From: Hyphomicrobiales bacterium
Lineage (GTDB): Bacteria; Pseudomonadota; Alphaproteobacteria; Rhizobiales; Rhizobiaceae
Direction of reading: 5' to 3'
NCBI GenBank assembly: GCA_017305835.1
Contig: JAFKJY010000047.1
Coordinates: 1-64,000 of the forward strand
Length of the DNA: 64,000 bases
In this document: in pieces, positions 7,611 through 17,130 of the stretch
Layout: every line of letters starts with the position of its first letter
How positions within the stretch are numbered: the first letter of the stretch is position 1
Notes under the pieces: generated by a model
Told to the model about the DNA's origin: nothing
The model's input: the letters and a program-made list of their open reading frames with translations, nothing else
Database searches by the model: none
Program-made: the position numbers and the translations under genes

Positions 7611-8555
7611 TTGCGGCAAAGGATCGATGCTCACCATCACCTGTGGAAACTCGGCCACTTCCCCTATGACTGGCTGAGCCCGGACGCGCCGCCGCGCCCG
7701 TTCGGCGACCATACGGGAATCAAGCACGACTATCTGGCGAGCGACTATGCGCGCGACATGGCGGGCACCGGCGTCGTCGCCTCGGTCTTCGTCGAATCGA
7801 GCGCCAACGCGCCGGGCGCGGGCGAGGTCGAGTGGGTCGAGGGGCAGGCCGACGGCGGCAGAATGCCCGCCGCGTCGGTGGGCTATGTCGACCTGCGGCG
7901 CCCGGACGCAGGCGAGGTCCTGTCCGGCTTCCAGCGGTCGCCGCGCATGCGCGGCATCCGCATGTCGCTCGCCTGGGACGCGACGCGGCCGCGATGGCGC
8001 TTCGTCGAGACGCCCGACATCATGGGCACGCCGGAGTTCCGGCGCGGGCTCGCCGAGCTCGACCGGCGCGGGCTGGTGTTCGACACGCTGGTGGTGCCGG
8101 CGCAGCTCGCCGAGCTGGCCGGGGTGGCGCGTGCCTTCCCGGACCTGCAGATCGTCGTCAACCATCTCGGCACGCCGCTGCACGACACGCCGCAGGACGC
8201 GGCCGAATGGAGCGAAGGCATGCGCGCCTGCGCGGCATGCCCGAACATGGCGGTCAAGCTGTCGGGCCTGTGGGTGATCGACCGCGGCTGGGCGCCCGAG
8301 CGGATCGCCGGGCCGGTGCGCATGGTGGTCGAGGCGTTCGGCGCCGACCGCTGCATGTGGACGAGCAACTATCCGGTCGAGAAGCTGATGTGCCGCGTGG
8401 ACGACCAACTCCGCAACCTGGAGGCGGTGCTGGAGGATCTCCCCGAGGACGACAAGGACATGATCTTCCGGGGCACGGCCGCGCGGGTCTACCGCATCCC
8501 GCTCGCCGCCGAGGCGGCCGCGGTTGACGGCGCCCGGCAATCCGTTGCCAGATAG
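7611..8555 (+). CDS. Amidohydrolase-family lactonase-like enzyme
   Basis: Metal-dependent TIM-barrel hydrolase of about 314 residues. The N-terminal RIDAHHHLW motif is typical of the amidohydrolase_2 group that includes L-rhamnono- and L-fucono-lactonases and related dicarboxylate lactonases. Further features are a WTSNYPVEK segment with the late conserved region and NHLGTP with the strand-6 histidine. I place the start at TTG 7611: it gives the family's normal N-terminus and lies downstream of the inferred promoter. The upstream in-frame ATG (7455) would put the leader and operator inside the gene, and its extra 52 residues match nothing. It probably opens a sugar lactone before dehydration. 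Confidence 0.8.
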   Translation: MRQRIDAHHHLWKLGHFPYDWLSPDAPPRPFGDHTGIKHDYLASDYARDMAGTGVVASVFVESSANAPGAGEVEWVEGQADGGRMPAASVGYVDLRRPDAGEVLSGFQRSPRMRGIRMSLAWDATRPRWRFVETPDIMGTPEFRRGLAELDRRGLVFDTLVVPAQLAELAGVARAFPDLQIVVNHLGTPLHDTPQDAAEWSEGMRACAACPNMAVKLSGLWVIDRGWAPERIAGPVRMVVEAFGADRCMWTSNYPVEKLMCRVDDQLRNLEAVLEDLPEDDKDMIFRGTAARVYRIPLAAEAAAVDGARQSVAR

Positions 8556-8576
8556 GACGAGCCGGGAGGAAGGGCA

Positions 8577-9638
<1,062 letters not shown>

Positions 9639-9672
9639 CCCGGCGCGGACACGAATGCAGCAGGGGAAGGCG

Positions 9673-10506
9673 ATGGCGGCCGGACGGGACGGACTGGACA
9701 ACGAGCGCCGCGTGGCGGAGCGCTTCTCGATGGCCGGGCGCAAGGCGCTGGTGACCGGCGGCAGCGTCAGCATCGGCCGCGAGATCGCGCTGGCCTTCGC
9801 CGAGGCCGGGGCGGACGTGGCGATCCAGTATGCACGGGCGGCCGACATCGGTTTCGGCCGCGACGACGCGGCCGACGCGACGGTGGCCGAGATCACCGGC
9901 CGCGGCCGGAAAGGCGCGGCGGTCGAGGCGGATTTCGCCGTGGCGGGCGAGGCGGGCCGCAGCGCCGCGGAGGCGCGAAGGCTGCTCGGCGGCCTCGACG
10001 TGCTCGTGGTCTGCGCCTCGATCCAGTACCGCACGCCGTTCGAGGACGTGACGGCCGAGCAGATCGAGCGGCAGATACAGGTCAACTTCAAGGCGACGAT
10101 CGAGCTGATGCAGGCGGTGCTGCCGTCGATGCGGGAGGCAGGCTTCGGCCGCATCCTGACGATCGGCAGCGTCAACCAGATCGCGCCCGAGCCGGTGCTG
10201 TCGGTCTATGCGGCGCTCAAGAGCGCGCAGAACAACCTCGCCTTCAACCTCGCGCGCGAATACGCGCCGCACGGCATCACCATCAACAATTTGTCGCCGG
10301 GGCTGATCGCGACGGAACGCAACAAATGGCGCCGCGAGGACGCCGCAGCCTGGAGGGCGATCGAGCAGGATTGCAGCCCGATGCGGCGGGCCGGACGGCC
10401 CTCCGAGATGGCGGGTGCCGCGCTCCTGTTCTGCTCCGAGGCCGGGTCCTACATCACCGGCGCCGATCTTCAGGCGACGGGTGGCCGCCACCTCGCCTGG
10501 AGCTAG
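9673..10506 (+). CDS. Short-chain dehydrogenase/reductase
   Basis: NAD(P)-dependent oxidoreductase of 277 residues. The nucleotide-binding loop is TGGSVSIGRE (a slight variant of TGxxxGIG), followed by the VCASIQ strand, catalytic Ser in TIGSVNQ and the YAALK Tyr/Lys pair. ATG 9673 has GGGGAAGG just upstream; the earlier ATG at 9655 is less well placed. By context it should oxidise a sugar to its lactone or a 2-keto-3-deoxy acid to a diketo acid. It lies between the MalK ATPase and the split UxaA genes in the rightward arm. Confidence 0.85.
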   Translation: MAAGRDGLDNERRVAERFSMAGRKALVTGGSVSIGREIALAFAEAGADVAIQYARAADIGFGRDDAADATVAEITGRGRKGAAVEADFAVAGEAGRSAAEARRLLGGLDVLVVCASIQYRTPFEDVTAEQIERQIQVNFKATIELMQAVLPSMREAGFGRILTIGSVNQIAPEPVLSVYAALKSAQNNLAFNLAREYAPHGITINNLSPGLIATERNKWRREDAAAWRAIEQDCSPMRRAGRPSEMAGAALLFCSEAGSYITGADLQATGGRHLAWS

Positions 10507-10535
10507 AACGGGCGGAGCGGCCGGAAAGCGCTGCG

Positions 10536-11702
10536 ATGGCGGAACGGACCTTTCTCGGATTTCCACGCGCAGGCGGCCGCGCCGGCACGCGCAACCACCT
10601 GCTGGTGCTCGGCATCAACGGCCTCGTCGCGGCGCCGGCCGGCCAGATCGCGGCCGCGCTGCCGGGATGCAGGCTGGTCGCCACGCCCTACGGGCGCGGC
10701 CAGTTCGGCGCCGACAAGGAGCTGCATTTCCGCCAGCTCGTCGGCCTCGGTGCGAATCCCAACAACGGCGCGGTGCTGATCGTCGGCGCGGACCGCAAGT
10801 CGTCCGACGCGGTTGCGGCGGAGATCGCCCGCCGCTCGCCGGCGCCGGTCGAGGCGGTGACGCTCGACGACACGCATGAGGACGCGTTCGAGCTGGTGGC
10901 GCGGGCGGTGCGCATGGGCGTGCGGCTGACGCGCGAGGTCTCTCGCGCGCGGCGCGAGCCGGTGCCGGTCGCGCAGCTCTATCTCGGGCTCGAATGCGGC
11001 CATTCCGACGCCAGCTCCGGGCTGGCGGCCAATCCGCTCGCTGGTGCGCTGGCCGACCGGCTGGTGGATGCCGGCGGGACGGCCGTGGTCGGTGAGACGC
11101 TGGAATGGCTGGGCGCGGAGCATGCGCTGCACAGCCGCGGCGCGCATGCGGGCGTGGGCGACAGGATCGTCAGCGCGGTGGTGGCGCGGGAGCGCGCCGT
11201 CACGGCGGCCGGTGTCGACCTCCTCGGCGACAATCCCGGGCAGGAGAACATCCGCGGCGGCCTGTCGACCATCGAGGAGAAATCGCTCGGCGCCATCGCC
11301 AAGGCCGGCCGCCACCCGGTGCAGGACGTGCTCGGCTTCGCCGAGCCGCCGTCGGCAGGCGGGCTCCACCTGATGGACGGGCCGAGCTATTCGCCGGAAT
11401 CGATGGCCGGCTTCGTCGCCTCCGGCACGCAGATGATCCTGTTCACGACCGGGCCGGGCAACAGCTATTGCAGCCTGATCGCGCCGACCATCAAGATCAG
11501 CGCCCATCCGGCCGCCTGCGCGCGGCTGGAGGGCCAGCTCGATTTCGACGCCAGCGCGGTGCTCGAGGCGCGCATGTCGCTCGACGCGGCGGCCGACGCG
11601 CTGTTCGCCTCCCTGATCGACTTCGCCTCCGGCGCGCTGACCTGGGGCGAGGCGGCGGGGCAGGGCTCGGAATGCTTCACGCGGATCGGGCCGTCGCTGT
11701 GA
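10536..11702 (+). CDS. UxaA-family dehydratase, large (C-terminal) subunit
   Basis: Protein of 388 residues matching the C-terminal domain of altronate/galactarate dehydratases, iron-dependent enzymes that remove water from sugar acids. Recognisable segments are GYPRAGGRAGTRNHLLVL-like (FPRAGGRAGTRNHLLVLG), GLECGHSDASSG, DNPGQENIRGGLSTIEEKS and MDGPSYSPESMAGFVASGTQ. The conserved cysteines CGHSD and NSYCS fit metal binding. The SAF-type small domain that completes the enzyme is a separate gene overlapping its stop codon. The large part therefore comes first, the reverse of the order in the fused UxaA protein. Confidence 0.88.
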   Translation: MAERTFLGFPRAGGRAGTRNHLLVLGINGLVAAPAGQIAAALPGCRLVATPYGRGQFGADKELHFRQLVGLGANPNNGAVLIVGADRKSSDAVAAEIARRSPAPVEAVTLDDTHEDAFELVARAVRMGVRLTREVSRARREPVPVAQLYLGLECGHSDASSGLAANPLAGALADRLVDAGGTAVVGETLEWLGAEHALHSRGAHAGVGDRIVSAVVARERAVTAAGVDLLGDNPGQENIRGGLSTIEEKSLGAIAKAGRHPVQDVLGFAEPPSAGGLHLMDGPSYSPESMAGFVASGTQMILFTTGPGNSYCSLIAPTIKISAHPAACARLEGQLDFDASAVLEARMSLDAAADALFASLIDFASGALTWGEAAGQGSECFTRIGPSL

Positions 11703-12001
11703 GCGGGCCCGCGGAAGATGCCGGCTGGGACGCGGTGCGGATCGCGGACGACGACGACGTGGCGGTCGCGCTGCGCGATCTCATGGGCACTGTCCGCGTC
11801 CGCTGCGGCGACCGGATCGGGCAGGTGAAGCTGCCGCAGCCGATCCCCTTCGGCCACAAATTCGCCCTCGCCGACCTTCCCGCCGGCCACGAGGTGAAGA
11901 AATACGGCGCCCCGATCGGCCGGCTGACCAGTCCTGTCCGGCGCGGCGAGCACGTCCATGTCCACAACCTTAAGAGCCGGCGGGCCGGGCCGGCGGGTTG
12001 A
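11699..12001 (+). CDS. UxaA-family dehydratase, small (SAF-domain) subunit
   Basis: Small cytoplasmic protein of 100 residues starting at GTG 11699, which overlaps the TGA of the large subunit (GTGA). The core GQVKLPQPIPFGHKFALADL is the SAF-domain signature found at the N-terminus of altronate and galactarate dehydratases, and the tail GEHVHVHNLKS closes the fold. It almost certainly forms a complex with the large subunit. It ends the sugar-acid operon; an AT-rich promoter/operator for the next island begins 17 bases later. Confidence 0.85.
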   Translation: MSGPAEDAGWDAVRIADDDDVAVALRDLMGTVRVRCGDRIGQVKLPQPIPFGHKFALADLPAGHEVKKYGAPIGRLTSPVRRGEHVHVHNLKSRRAGPAG

Positions 12002-12017
12002 GGCTGGTGGGCGGTGG

Positions 12018-12049
12018 TTGACTCGCCCAAATTATATTATAAAATTTCC
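12018..12049 (+). promoter_or_regulatory. Promoter with FCD-island operator, site 1
   Basis: -35 TTGACT (12018-12023), 16-bp spacer, -10 TAAAAT (12040-12045). A degenerate palindrome centred on 12037 contains the core ATATTATAAAAT (12034-12045). The same 28-bp arrangement, with the same hexamers, spacer and core, recurs at 13786-13813, and the core recurs inverted at 19047-19058. It drives the hydrolase-like and 2-hydroxyacid dehydrogenase genes. Confidence 0.6.
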
Positions 12050-12087
12050 ACTTGAGATGCTGCCCAACCCCATGGGCAGGTGCACGG

Positions 12088-12765
12088 GTGGACGATCCGA
12101 TGGCGCTGCGGCCGGTCGAATTCCGCTTGAGCGACGGCGAGACGATCGCCGGCGTCGAGGAGGAAGACCACTCGGGCCATTTCACGCTCGTCTTCCTGCA
12201 TGAAACCGGCGCCGATCTCGACGCCCTGCTTCCGATCTTCGGCCAGGTCGGGCTGCGGGAGGCGCGCAAGATCGCCCTCGACCTGCCGGGCCACGGGCTA
12301 TCATCCGGCAGCTTCGATGCGGCCGGTGCCGGCGACGTGCTGGCGGAGCTGCGAGACGCCATGCGCGAGCGGGGCTGGGCGCCCTTCCTGTTCGTGGCGG
12401 CCGGGACGCTGGCACCGCATGCGCTCGAACTGGCGGATGCGGCCGACACTCTGGGCCTGTGCCTCGTCTCGCCCCGCACGGGCGGCGAGGGGATCGGCAC
12501 CGTGCCGCGCTGCCCCGTGCTCGCGTTCGTGTCGTCGAGCGACGGCGCGGCCGCGGCGGACTGGCTCGCGGTCCGGGCCGCCCTGAATTCCTGGTGGATG
12601 TCGGTGTCGATCGGGGCCGATCATGCGGCGCTGGTGTCCGGCGACGGGCCGGCCGGCAGCCAGATCGCCTCGCATCTGCAGGGCTTCGCCCGCGACATGT
12701 ATGTGACAAGCCCGCTTCTGGCCGGACGGACCGCCCCGGCGGCGGATCCGCATCCGGGTGGATGA
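12088..12765 (+). CDS. Alpha/beta-hydrolase-fold protein lacking the nucleophile
   Basis: About 225 residues with the strand-3 segment FTLVFLHETGAD (HxTG oxyanion-hole type) and strand-4 DLPGHGLSSG, both standard in alpha/beta hydrolases. The nucleophile elbow, expected as GxSxG, reads FVAAGTLAPH and has no Ser, Cys or Asp in the right place. A late His occurs in GADHAALV. It may be a non-catalytic relative, a binding protein or a lyase using other residues. Start GTG 12088 (GGCAGG upstream) or ATG 12100; both follow the inferred promoter. It is the first gene of the FCD-type island and is followed by a dehydrogenase. Confidence 0.6.
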   Translation: MDDPMALRPVEFRLSDGETIAGVEEEDHSGHFTLVFLHETGADLDALLPIFGQVGLREARKIALDLPGHGLSSGSFDAAGAGDVLAELRDAMRERGWAPFLFVAAGTLAPHALELADAADTLGLCLVSPRTGGEGIGTVPRCPVLAFVSSSDGAAAADWLAVRAALNSWWMSVSIGADHAALVSGDGPAGSQIASHLQGFARDMYVTSPLLAGRTAPAADPHPGG

Positions 12766-12784
12766 CGAAAGGCCGGAGGGCCGG

Positions 12785-13723
12785 ATGCGCGTGACATTCT
12801 GGGCGAGATTGCCCTTCGCAGCGCAGGTGATCGAGGAGCGGTTGCGCGCCGTCGACGGCGCCGAGGTGACCGTGGTGCGCAGCCTGCCGGACCTGCTCGC
12901 CGCCCTCCCGGGCACGCGGTTCCTCGTCCTGATCGACGCCCCCGTGGAGCAGGCGCGCGCGGTGACCGAGCGTCTGGCGGCGCCGGGCAACACGGTCGGC
13001 GCGCTGCATTTCAATTCCGCGGGGCGCGAGGGCTTCGAGGCGGCGGGGATTCCGGGCGGCATCGTCGTGACCAATGCGGAGGGCGCGCTCGCGCCCAGCG
13101 TGGCGGAGCACGCGATGGCGCTGGCGCTGGCGCTCGGCCGGCGGCTGCCCGACGCGCTCGCCGCGCAGGGGCGCATGGAATGGAACCAGGGCATCGCCGC
13201 CGGCATGCGGTCGCTGGAAGGCGGCACGCTGCTGCTCGTCGGGCTGGGCCATATCGGACGCGCGGTCGCCGCGCGTGCCCGCGCTTTCGGCATGAAGGTC
13301 ATCGCGGCGACGCGGCGTCCGCGTGCCGATCCGCTGGCGGAGGAGGTGCACGGCCTCGCGGCGGTCCCCGACCTTGCGGCGCGCGCCGACCTGATCGTCA
13401 CCTGCATCGCGCTTTCACCGGAAACGCGCGGGATCATCGGCCGTGCGGCGCTGGCCGACTGCCGGCCCGGGACGTTGCTCGTCAATGTCGGCCGCGGCGG
13501 GCTGGTCGATACGGATGCACTGATCGAGGCGCTCGCCACGGGCCGCGTCGCCGGGGCCGGGCTCGACGTCACCGACCCCGAGCCGCTGCCTCCGGGGCAT
13601 CCGCTGTGGCGCGCGCCGAATCTCATCGTCACCAGCCATGTCGCCGGCGCCGGCCGGCGCGGCGAGGAGCGGATCGCCGAGGCCGCGGTCGAGAGCCTGC
13701 GGCGCTTCATGGCCGGCCTGTGA
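12785..13723 (+). CDS. D-isomer-specific 2-hydroxyacid dehydrogenase
   Basis: NAD-dependent dehydrogenase of 312 residues interconverting a 2-hydroxy acid and a 2-oxo acid. The cofactor domain holds GLGHIG (Rossmann loop). The catalytic Arg is in NVGRGGLVD, the Glu in DPEPLP, and the catalytic His in TSHVAG. ATG 12785 follows GGAGGG closely; a longer ATG at 12758 has no better site. By context it may make or consume the 2-oxo acid handled by the aminotransferase encoded at 17817-18986. Confidence 0.87.
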   Translation: MRVTFWARLPFAAQVIEERLRAVDGAEVTVVRSLPDLLAALPGTRFLVLIDAPVEQARAVTERLAAPGNTVGALHFNSAGREGFEAAGIPGGIVVTNAEGALAPSVAEHAMALALALGRRLPDALAAQGRMEWNQGIAAGMRSLEGGTLLLVGLGHIGRAVAARARAFGMKVIAATRRPRADPLAEEVHGLAAVPDLAARADLIVTCIALSPETRGIIGRAALADCRPGTLLVNVGRGGLVDTDALIEALATGRVAGAGLDVTDPEPLPPGHPLWRAPNLIVTSHVAGAGRRGEERIAEAAVESLRRFMAGL

Positions 13724-13785
13724 AGGCCGGAAACCGGCCGTTCCATGCCGAAAACCGGCGAAAACAGCGAATTTTTGCAGTTCTG

Positions 13786-13817
13786 TTGACTTCAGGATTT
13801 GATATTATAAAATCCTG
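13786..13817 (+). promoter_or_regulatory. Promoter with FCD-island operator, site 2
   Basis: -35 TTGACT (13786-13791), 16-bp spacer, -10 TAAAAT (13808-13813). A 25-bp palindrome at 13793-13817 has arms CAGGATTT and AAATCCTG, with 11 of 12 half-site positions symmetrical about T13805. It lies over the spacer and -10, so a bound repressor would block the promoter of the first binding-protein gene. This is the best-formed member of the three-site family. Confidence 0.72.
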
Positions 13818-13853
13818 AGACCTTAACGAGAGGGAAACAAGGGAGGATTGGAC

Positions 13854-15491
13854 GTGGATTCGAATGACCAGCCGGTTGCCCGTGCACTCACCGCGTACAC
13901 CGAGAAGAAGCTGAGCCGGCGCGACTTCGTGCGCTTCACCGCCGCGCTCGGCGTGACGAGCCTCGGCGCCGCCGAACTGCTCGCCGGCGCCGCTCCGGCC
14001 CGCGCCGACGAGGCGAAGACGGGCGGCAAACTGATCGAGGGCTACGACCGTACGCTCAGCGTCCTCGACCCGATCAAGTCGACTTGGGCCGATCCGGGCC
14101 TCGTCGCGATCTACGAGCCGGTCGTGGTGCGCAACCTCGACGGCGTCGTCGTTCCCTATCTCGCGACCGCCTTCAAGCCGAGCGAGACCGAGTGGCGCCT
14201 GAAGGTGCCGGCCGGCCGGACCTTCCAGTCCGGCGCGCCGCTCACCGCCGAGGCGGTGCAGAAGGCGCTGACCCTGATGGTCACGCCGAATGTCGGCCAG
14301 AACGCCGTCTTCTACACGGCGGTCTCGGGCATCGACGTCGACGGCGACGAGGTCGTCATCCACCTGAAGTCGCCGCGCCAGGGCCTCGGCGAGGTGCTGG
14401 CCACCGAATATGCGGCGATCCCCAACGTCGACAAGCGCGAGCAGGTCGGCGTCGGCTCGTTCGGCTCCAAGGAAGCGGACGGCTCCGGCCCGTTCAAGCT
14501 CGACGAGTTCGTGTCCGGCTCGCATGTCCGCGTCGCCCGCTGGGACGGCTACAAGGGCGGCGCCGACTTCTTCGAGAACAAGGGCGCGGCCCATCTCGAC
14601 GCGGTCGAATGGGTGCCGATCCTGGAGCCGTCGCAGCGCGCGCCGGAAATCGAGACGGGCGCCGTCCACTGCGTGAAGAACCCGCCTGCCGCCGACGTGG
14701 AGCGGCTGAAGTCGAACCAGGACCTCGTCGTCCTCGAGTTCCCCGAGACGTCGAACTTCTTCCTGCTGCCCAACATGAAGCGCACGGACCTCGGCTTCGA
14801 CGACCTGCGGGTGCGCCGCGCGCTCAGCCTCGCCGTCGACCGCGAAGGCATCGTCAAGGCGATCCTGCGCGGCGGCGCCGAGGTCACCAACGGCCCGGCT
14901 TCCAGCGGCTGGCGCTATTTCGAGCCGGAGGTGAAGAAGTTCAACAACTACGATCCGGCCGCCGCCGCAGCGCTTCTCGACGAGGCGGGCTGGAAGCTCA
15001 ACGGCGACACGCGCGAGAAGAACGGCGTCAAGCTCGCCTTCATCGCCATCAACCTCACCGACGTGATCGAGAACCAGGTCATGGCGGCGATCGCGGACAT
15101 GTTCGCCGAGCTCGGCATCAAGATGCAGGTGACGAGCCTCGAAGGCGCGGCCTTCCGCGAGCAGCGCCCGAAGGCGGACCTGTTCGGCTACAAGTGGCTG
15201 TGGAGTGTGCCGGCGGACGTGATCCCGTTCTTCATCCGCGGCTACCAGCCGAACGACCAGCCGGAGGCGAAGGAAGCGCTCGACGCGTTCAAGGAGTGGG
15301 AAGGCGCCCGCTCCGACGAGGAGCTGCAGAAGGCCAGCAGCAAGGCGCAGCTCGTCGTCGCCGAGAAGCTGCCGATCATCCCGATCTACACGCCCAACAC
15401 GGTCTGGGCGCACAACAAGAAGGTGCATGGCTGGCGGCCGAACCGCTTCAACCTCTACCCCTTCTACAACGACGTCTGGCTGGATAGCTGA
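13854..15491 (+). CDS. Family-5 (peptide-type) solute-binding protein with Tat-like signal
   Basis: Exported binding protein of 545 residues for a peptide/opine-type ABC importer. The N-terminus holds KLSRRDFVRF, a good twin-arginine motif, followed by a short hydrophobic stretch and a likely cleavage after ARADEA. The mature part has family-5 features: WRLKVPAGRTFQSGAPLTAE, DDLRVRRALSLAVDRE and the late WRPNRFNLYPFYNDVW. GTG 13854 has GGGAGG at 7 bases; the TTG at 13848 is too close to that site. It probably delivers substrate to the permeases encoded at 23708-26628. A strong hairpin follows at 15508-15543. Confidence 0.88.
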   Translation: MDSNDQPVARALTAYTEKKLSRRDFVRFTAALGVTSLGAAELLAGAAPARADEAKTGGKLIEGYDRTLSVLDPIKSTWADPGLVAIYEPVVVRNLDGVVVPYLATAFKPSETEWRLKVPAGRTFQSGAPLTAEAVQKALTLMVTPNVGQNAVFYTAVSGIDVDGDEVVIHLKSPRQGLGEVLATEYAAIPNVDKREQVGVGSFGSKEADGSGPFKLDEFVSGSHVRVARWDGYKGGADFFENKGAAHLDAVEWVPILEPSQRAPEIETGAVHCVKNPPAADVERLKSNQDLVVLEFPETSNFFLLPNMKRTDLGFDDLRVRRALSLAVDREGIVKAILRGGAEVTNGPASSGWRYFEPEVKKFNNYDPAAAAALLDEAGWKLNGDTREKNGVKLAFIAINLTDVIENQVMAAIADMFAELGIKMQVTSLEGAAFREQRPKADLFGYKWLWSVPADVIPFFIRGYQPNDQPEAKEALDAFKEWEGARSDEELQKASSKAQLVVAEKLPIIPIYTPNTVWAHNKKVHGWRPNRFNLYPFYNDVWLDS

Positions 15492-15507
15492 TCGTTTCCC
15501 GACCTGC

Positions 15508-15543
15508 GGGCCGGTCGCGGAGGGAAATCTCCGCGGCCGGCCC
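15508..15543 (+). other. Strong intergenic hairpin between the two binding-protein genes
   Basis: A 15-bp stem (15508-15522 with 15529-15543, one G-T wobble) encloses the 6-base loop GGAAAT. No T-run follows, so it is unlikely to be an intrinsic terminator. Stable hairpins after binding-protein genes usually protect the upstream mRNA and set the high binding-protein to transporter ratio. Confidence 0.6.
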
Positions 15544-15582
15544 GTCCCTTCGCCAGCATCCAGCTTCAATCCCGGAATTCTC

Positions 15583-17130
15583 ATGCCCGACGCCGCGAAC
15601 CCCGTGCTCCGCGAGGCCTTCGAATACGAGTTCAGCCCGCTCGATCCGGTCGGCGGCGCGCATATCGACCCGCCGAGCAACGCCGTCTACGAGACGATCG
15701 TGGTCAAGGGCACGGACATGAAGCCGGCGCCGTCGCTGGCGCGGTCCTGGAGCCAGAGCGCCGACGGCCTCGAATGGCGGTTCGAGCTGCGGCCGGGCCT
15801 GCGCTTCCATTCGGGCGCGGCCTGCGATGCGCCGGCGGTGGCGGCCGCGCTGCACCGCTGCCGGATCCGCGACGGCCGGACGCCGCAGCGGCACTACTGG
15901 GATCCGGTGGATTCGGTCCGGTCCGAAGGAGACCGCGCGATCGTCATCCGCTCGCACTATCCCACCACGCGGGTGATGTCGCTCCTGTGGGGCACGCATA
16001 CGCTGATCTTCAACGAGGCGACGCGCGACCAGGACGATCCGTTCAGCTACGGCTTCTCGGTCGCCGACGGGACCGGCCCGTTCAGGCTCGTGTCGCTCTC
16101 CGACGACCGCGTGGTCACGGAGCGGGCGCCGACCTATGCCGGCTCGCCGGCTCCGTTCCTGCGCAACGGCAGCGCCGAGGTTCCGCTCGCCGGCGTCGAG
16201 TGGCTGGCGGTCACGTCGGCGGCCGAGCGCCTGCGCATGCTCGATCGCGGCGAGGTGGACTGCCTGCATGCGCCGCCGCCGGCGGACGTCGAGGCGGTCG
16301 GCCGCGATCCCCGCTTTCGCGTGCTGACGTCGAAGCAGTCTTCCAACGTCTATTTCGCGCTCGACTGGGCGCGGCGCGAGCTCGGCTTCGACGACATGCG
16401 CGTGCGCCGGGCGATGTCGCTCGCGATCGACCGCGCGGCGATCATCGCGGCGGTGGTGGCGGGGCAGGGGCGGGCGACCTACGGGCCGCTGCCGCCCGAA
16501 TCCGAGTTCTACCGGCCCGAGGTCGATGCCAGGGGCCGCCATGATTTCGCCGAGGCCGCGAGGCTGCTCGACGCGGCCGGGTGGCGTCCCGGCGAGCGCG
16601 GCCTGCGATGGAAGGACGGCCGGCCGCTCTCGTTCGGCTGCCTCGTCCAGCGCGACGACGTGCTCGAAGGCACGGCGCGGGAAATCGCCCGCCAGCTTCG
16701 CCCGCTCGGCATCGAGATCTCGATCGAGGCGGTGAAGCCGTTCCTTCCCTTCTACCAGCGGCTTCGCCAGGGCACCGAAAGCTTCGTGTCCAAATGGCTG
16801 TGGGAAGACCCTGTGGATGCGCTGATCGGATTCACCTCAACTTTGGGTCAAAGTCGGATAAACTGGCAACATGCTTCGATTCCGCGGCTCGATGCGGCCT
16901 TCGATGCCTGGTGCAGGGCGGGCGACGATGCCGGGCTTGCCGCAGCGGCGGGCACGGTGCAGGACGTGATCGCCGCCGAGCTGCCGCTGATCCCGCTGTT
17001 CACGCCGACCGATTTCTGGGTGCACCGGGCGGAGGTGACGGGATGGCGGCCGGTGGCGGGCAATCTATATCCATTCTATCAGGACGTCGCGATCGGGCAG
17101 TCCAGCAGGGGGTTGGCGCGTGGAGAGTAA
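15583..17130 (+). CDS. Family-5 solute-binding-protein fold without a signal peptide
   Basis: Protein of 515 residues co-linear with the exported binding protein just upstream: EWRFELRPGLRFHSGAACDA, DDMRVRRAMSLAIDRAAI and WRPVAGNLYPFYQDV correspond to the same segments there. It begins directly with the mature-type sequence MPDAANPVLREAFEYEFSPL and has no signal. The in-frame extension upstream contains no hydrophobic stretch. It should therefore stay in the cytoplasm unless a start has been missed. Its end overlaps the start of the FCD-type regulator by 11 bases. The fold is clear; the role is unknown. Confidence 0.75.
   Translation: MPDAANPVLREAFEYEFSPLDPVGGAHIDPPSNAVYETIVVKGTDMKPAPSLARSWSQSADGLEWRFELRPGLRFHSGAACDAPAVAAALHRCRIRDGRTPQRHYWDPVDSVRSEGDRAIVIRSHYPTTRVMSLLWGTHTLIFNEATRDQDDPFSYGFSVADGTGPFRLVSLSDDRVVTERAPTYAGSPAPFLRNGSAEVPLAGVEWLAVTSAAERLRMLDRGEVDCLHAPPPADVEAVGRDPRFRVLTSKQSSNVYFALDWARRELGFDDMRVRRAMSLAIDRAAIIAAVVAGQGRATYGPLPPESEFYRPEVDARGRHDFAEAARLLDAAGWRPGERGLRWKDGRPLSFGCLVQRDDVLEGTAREIARQLRPLGIEISIEAVKPFLPFYQRLRQGTESFVSKWLWEDPVDALIGFTSTLGQSRINWQHASIPRLDAAFDAWCRAGDDAGLAAAAGTVQDVIAAELPLIPLFTPTDFWVHRAEVTGWRPVAGNLYPFYQDVAIGQSSRGLARGE

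Noticed and set aside
12052-12087. TTG start of the alpha/beta-hydrolase-like gene at 12052
   Set aside because: It would coincide with the predicted transcription start. The GTG at 12088 and ATG at 12100 are better placed.
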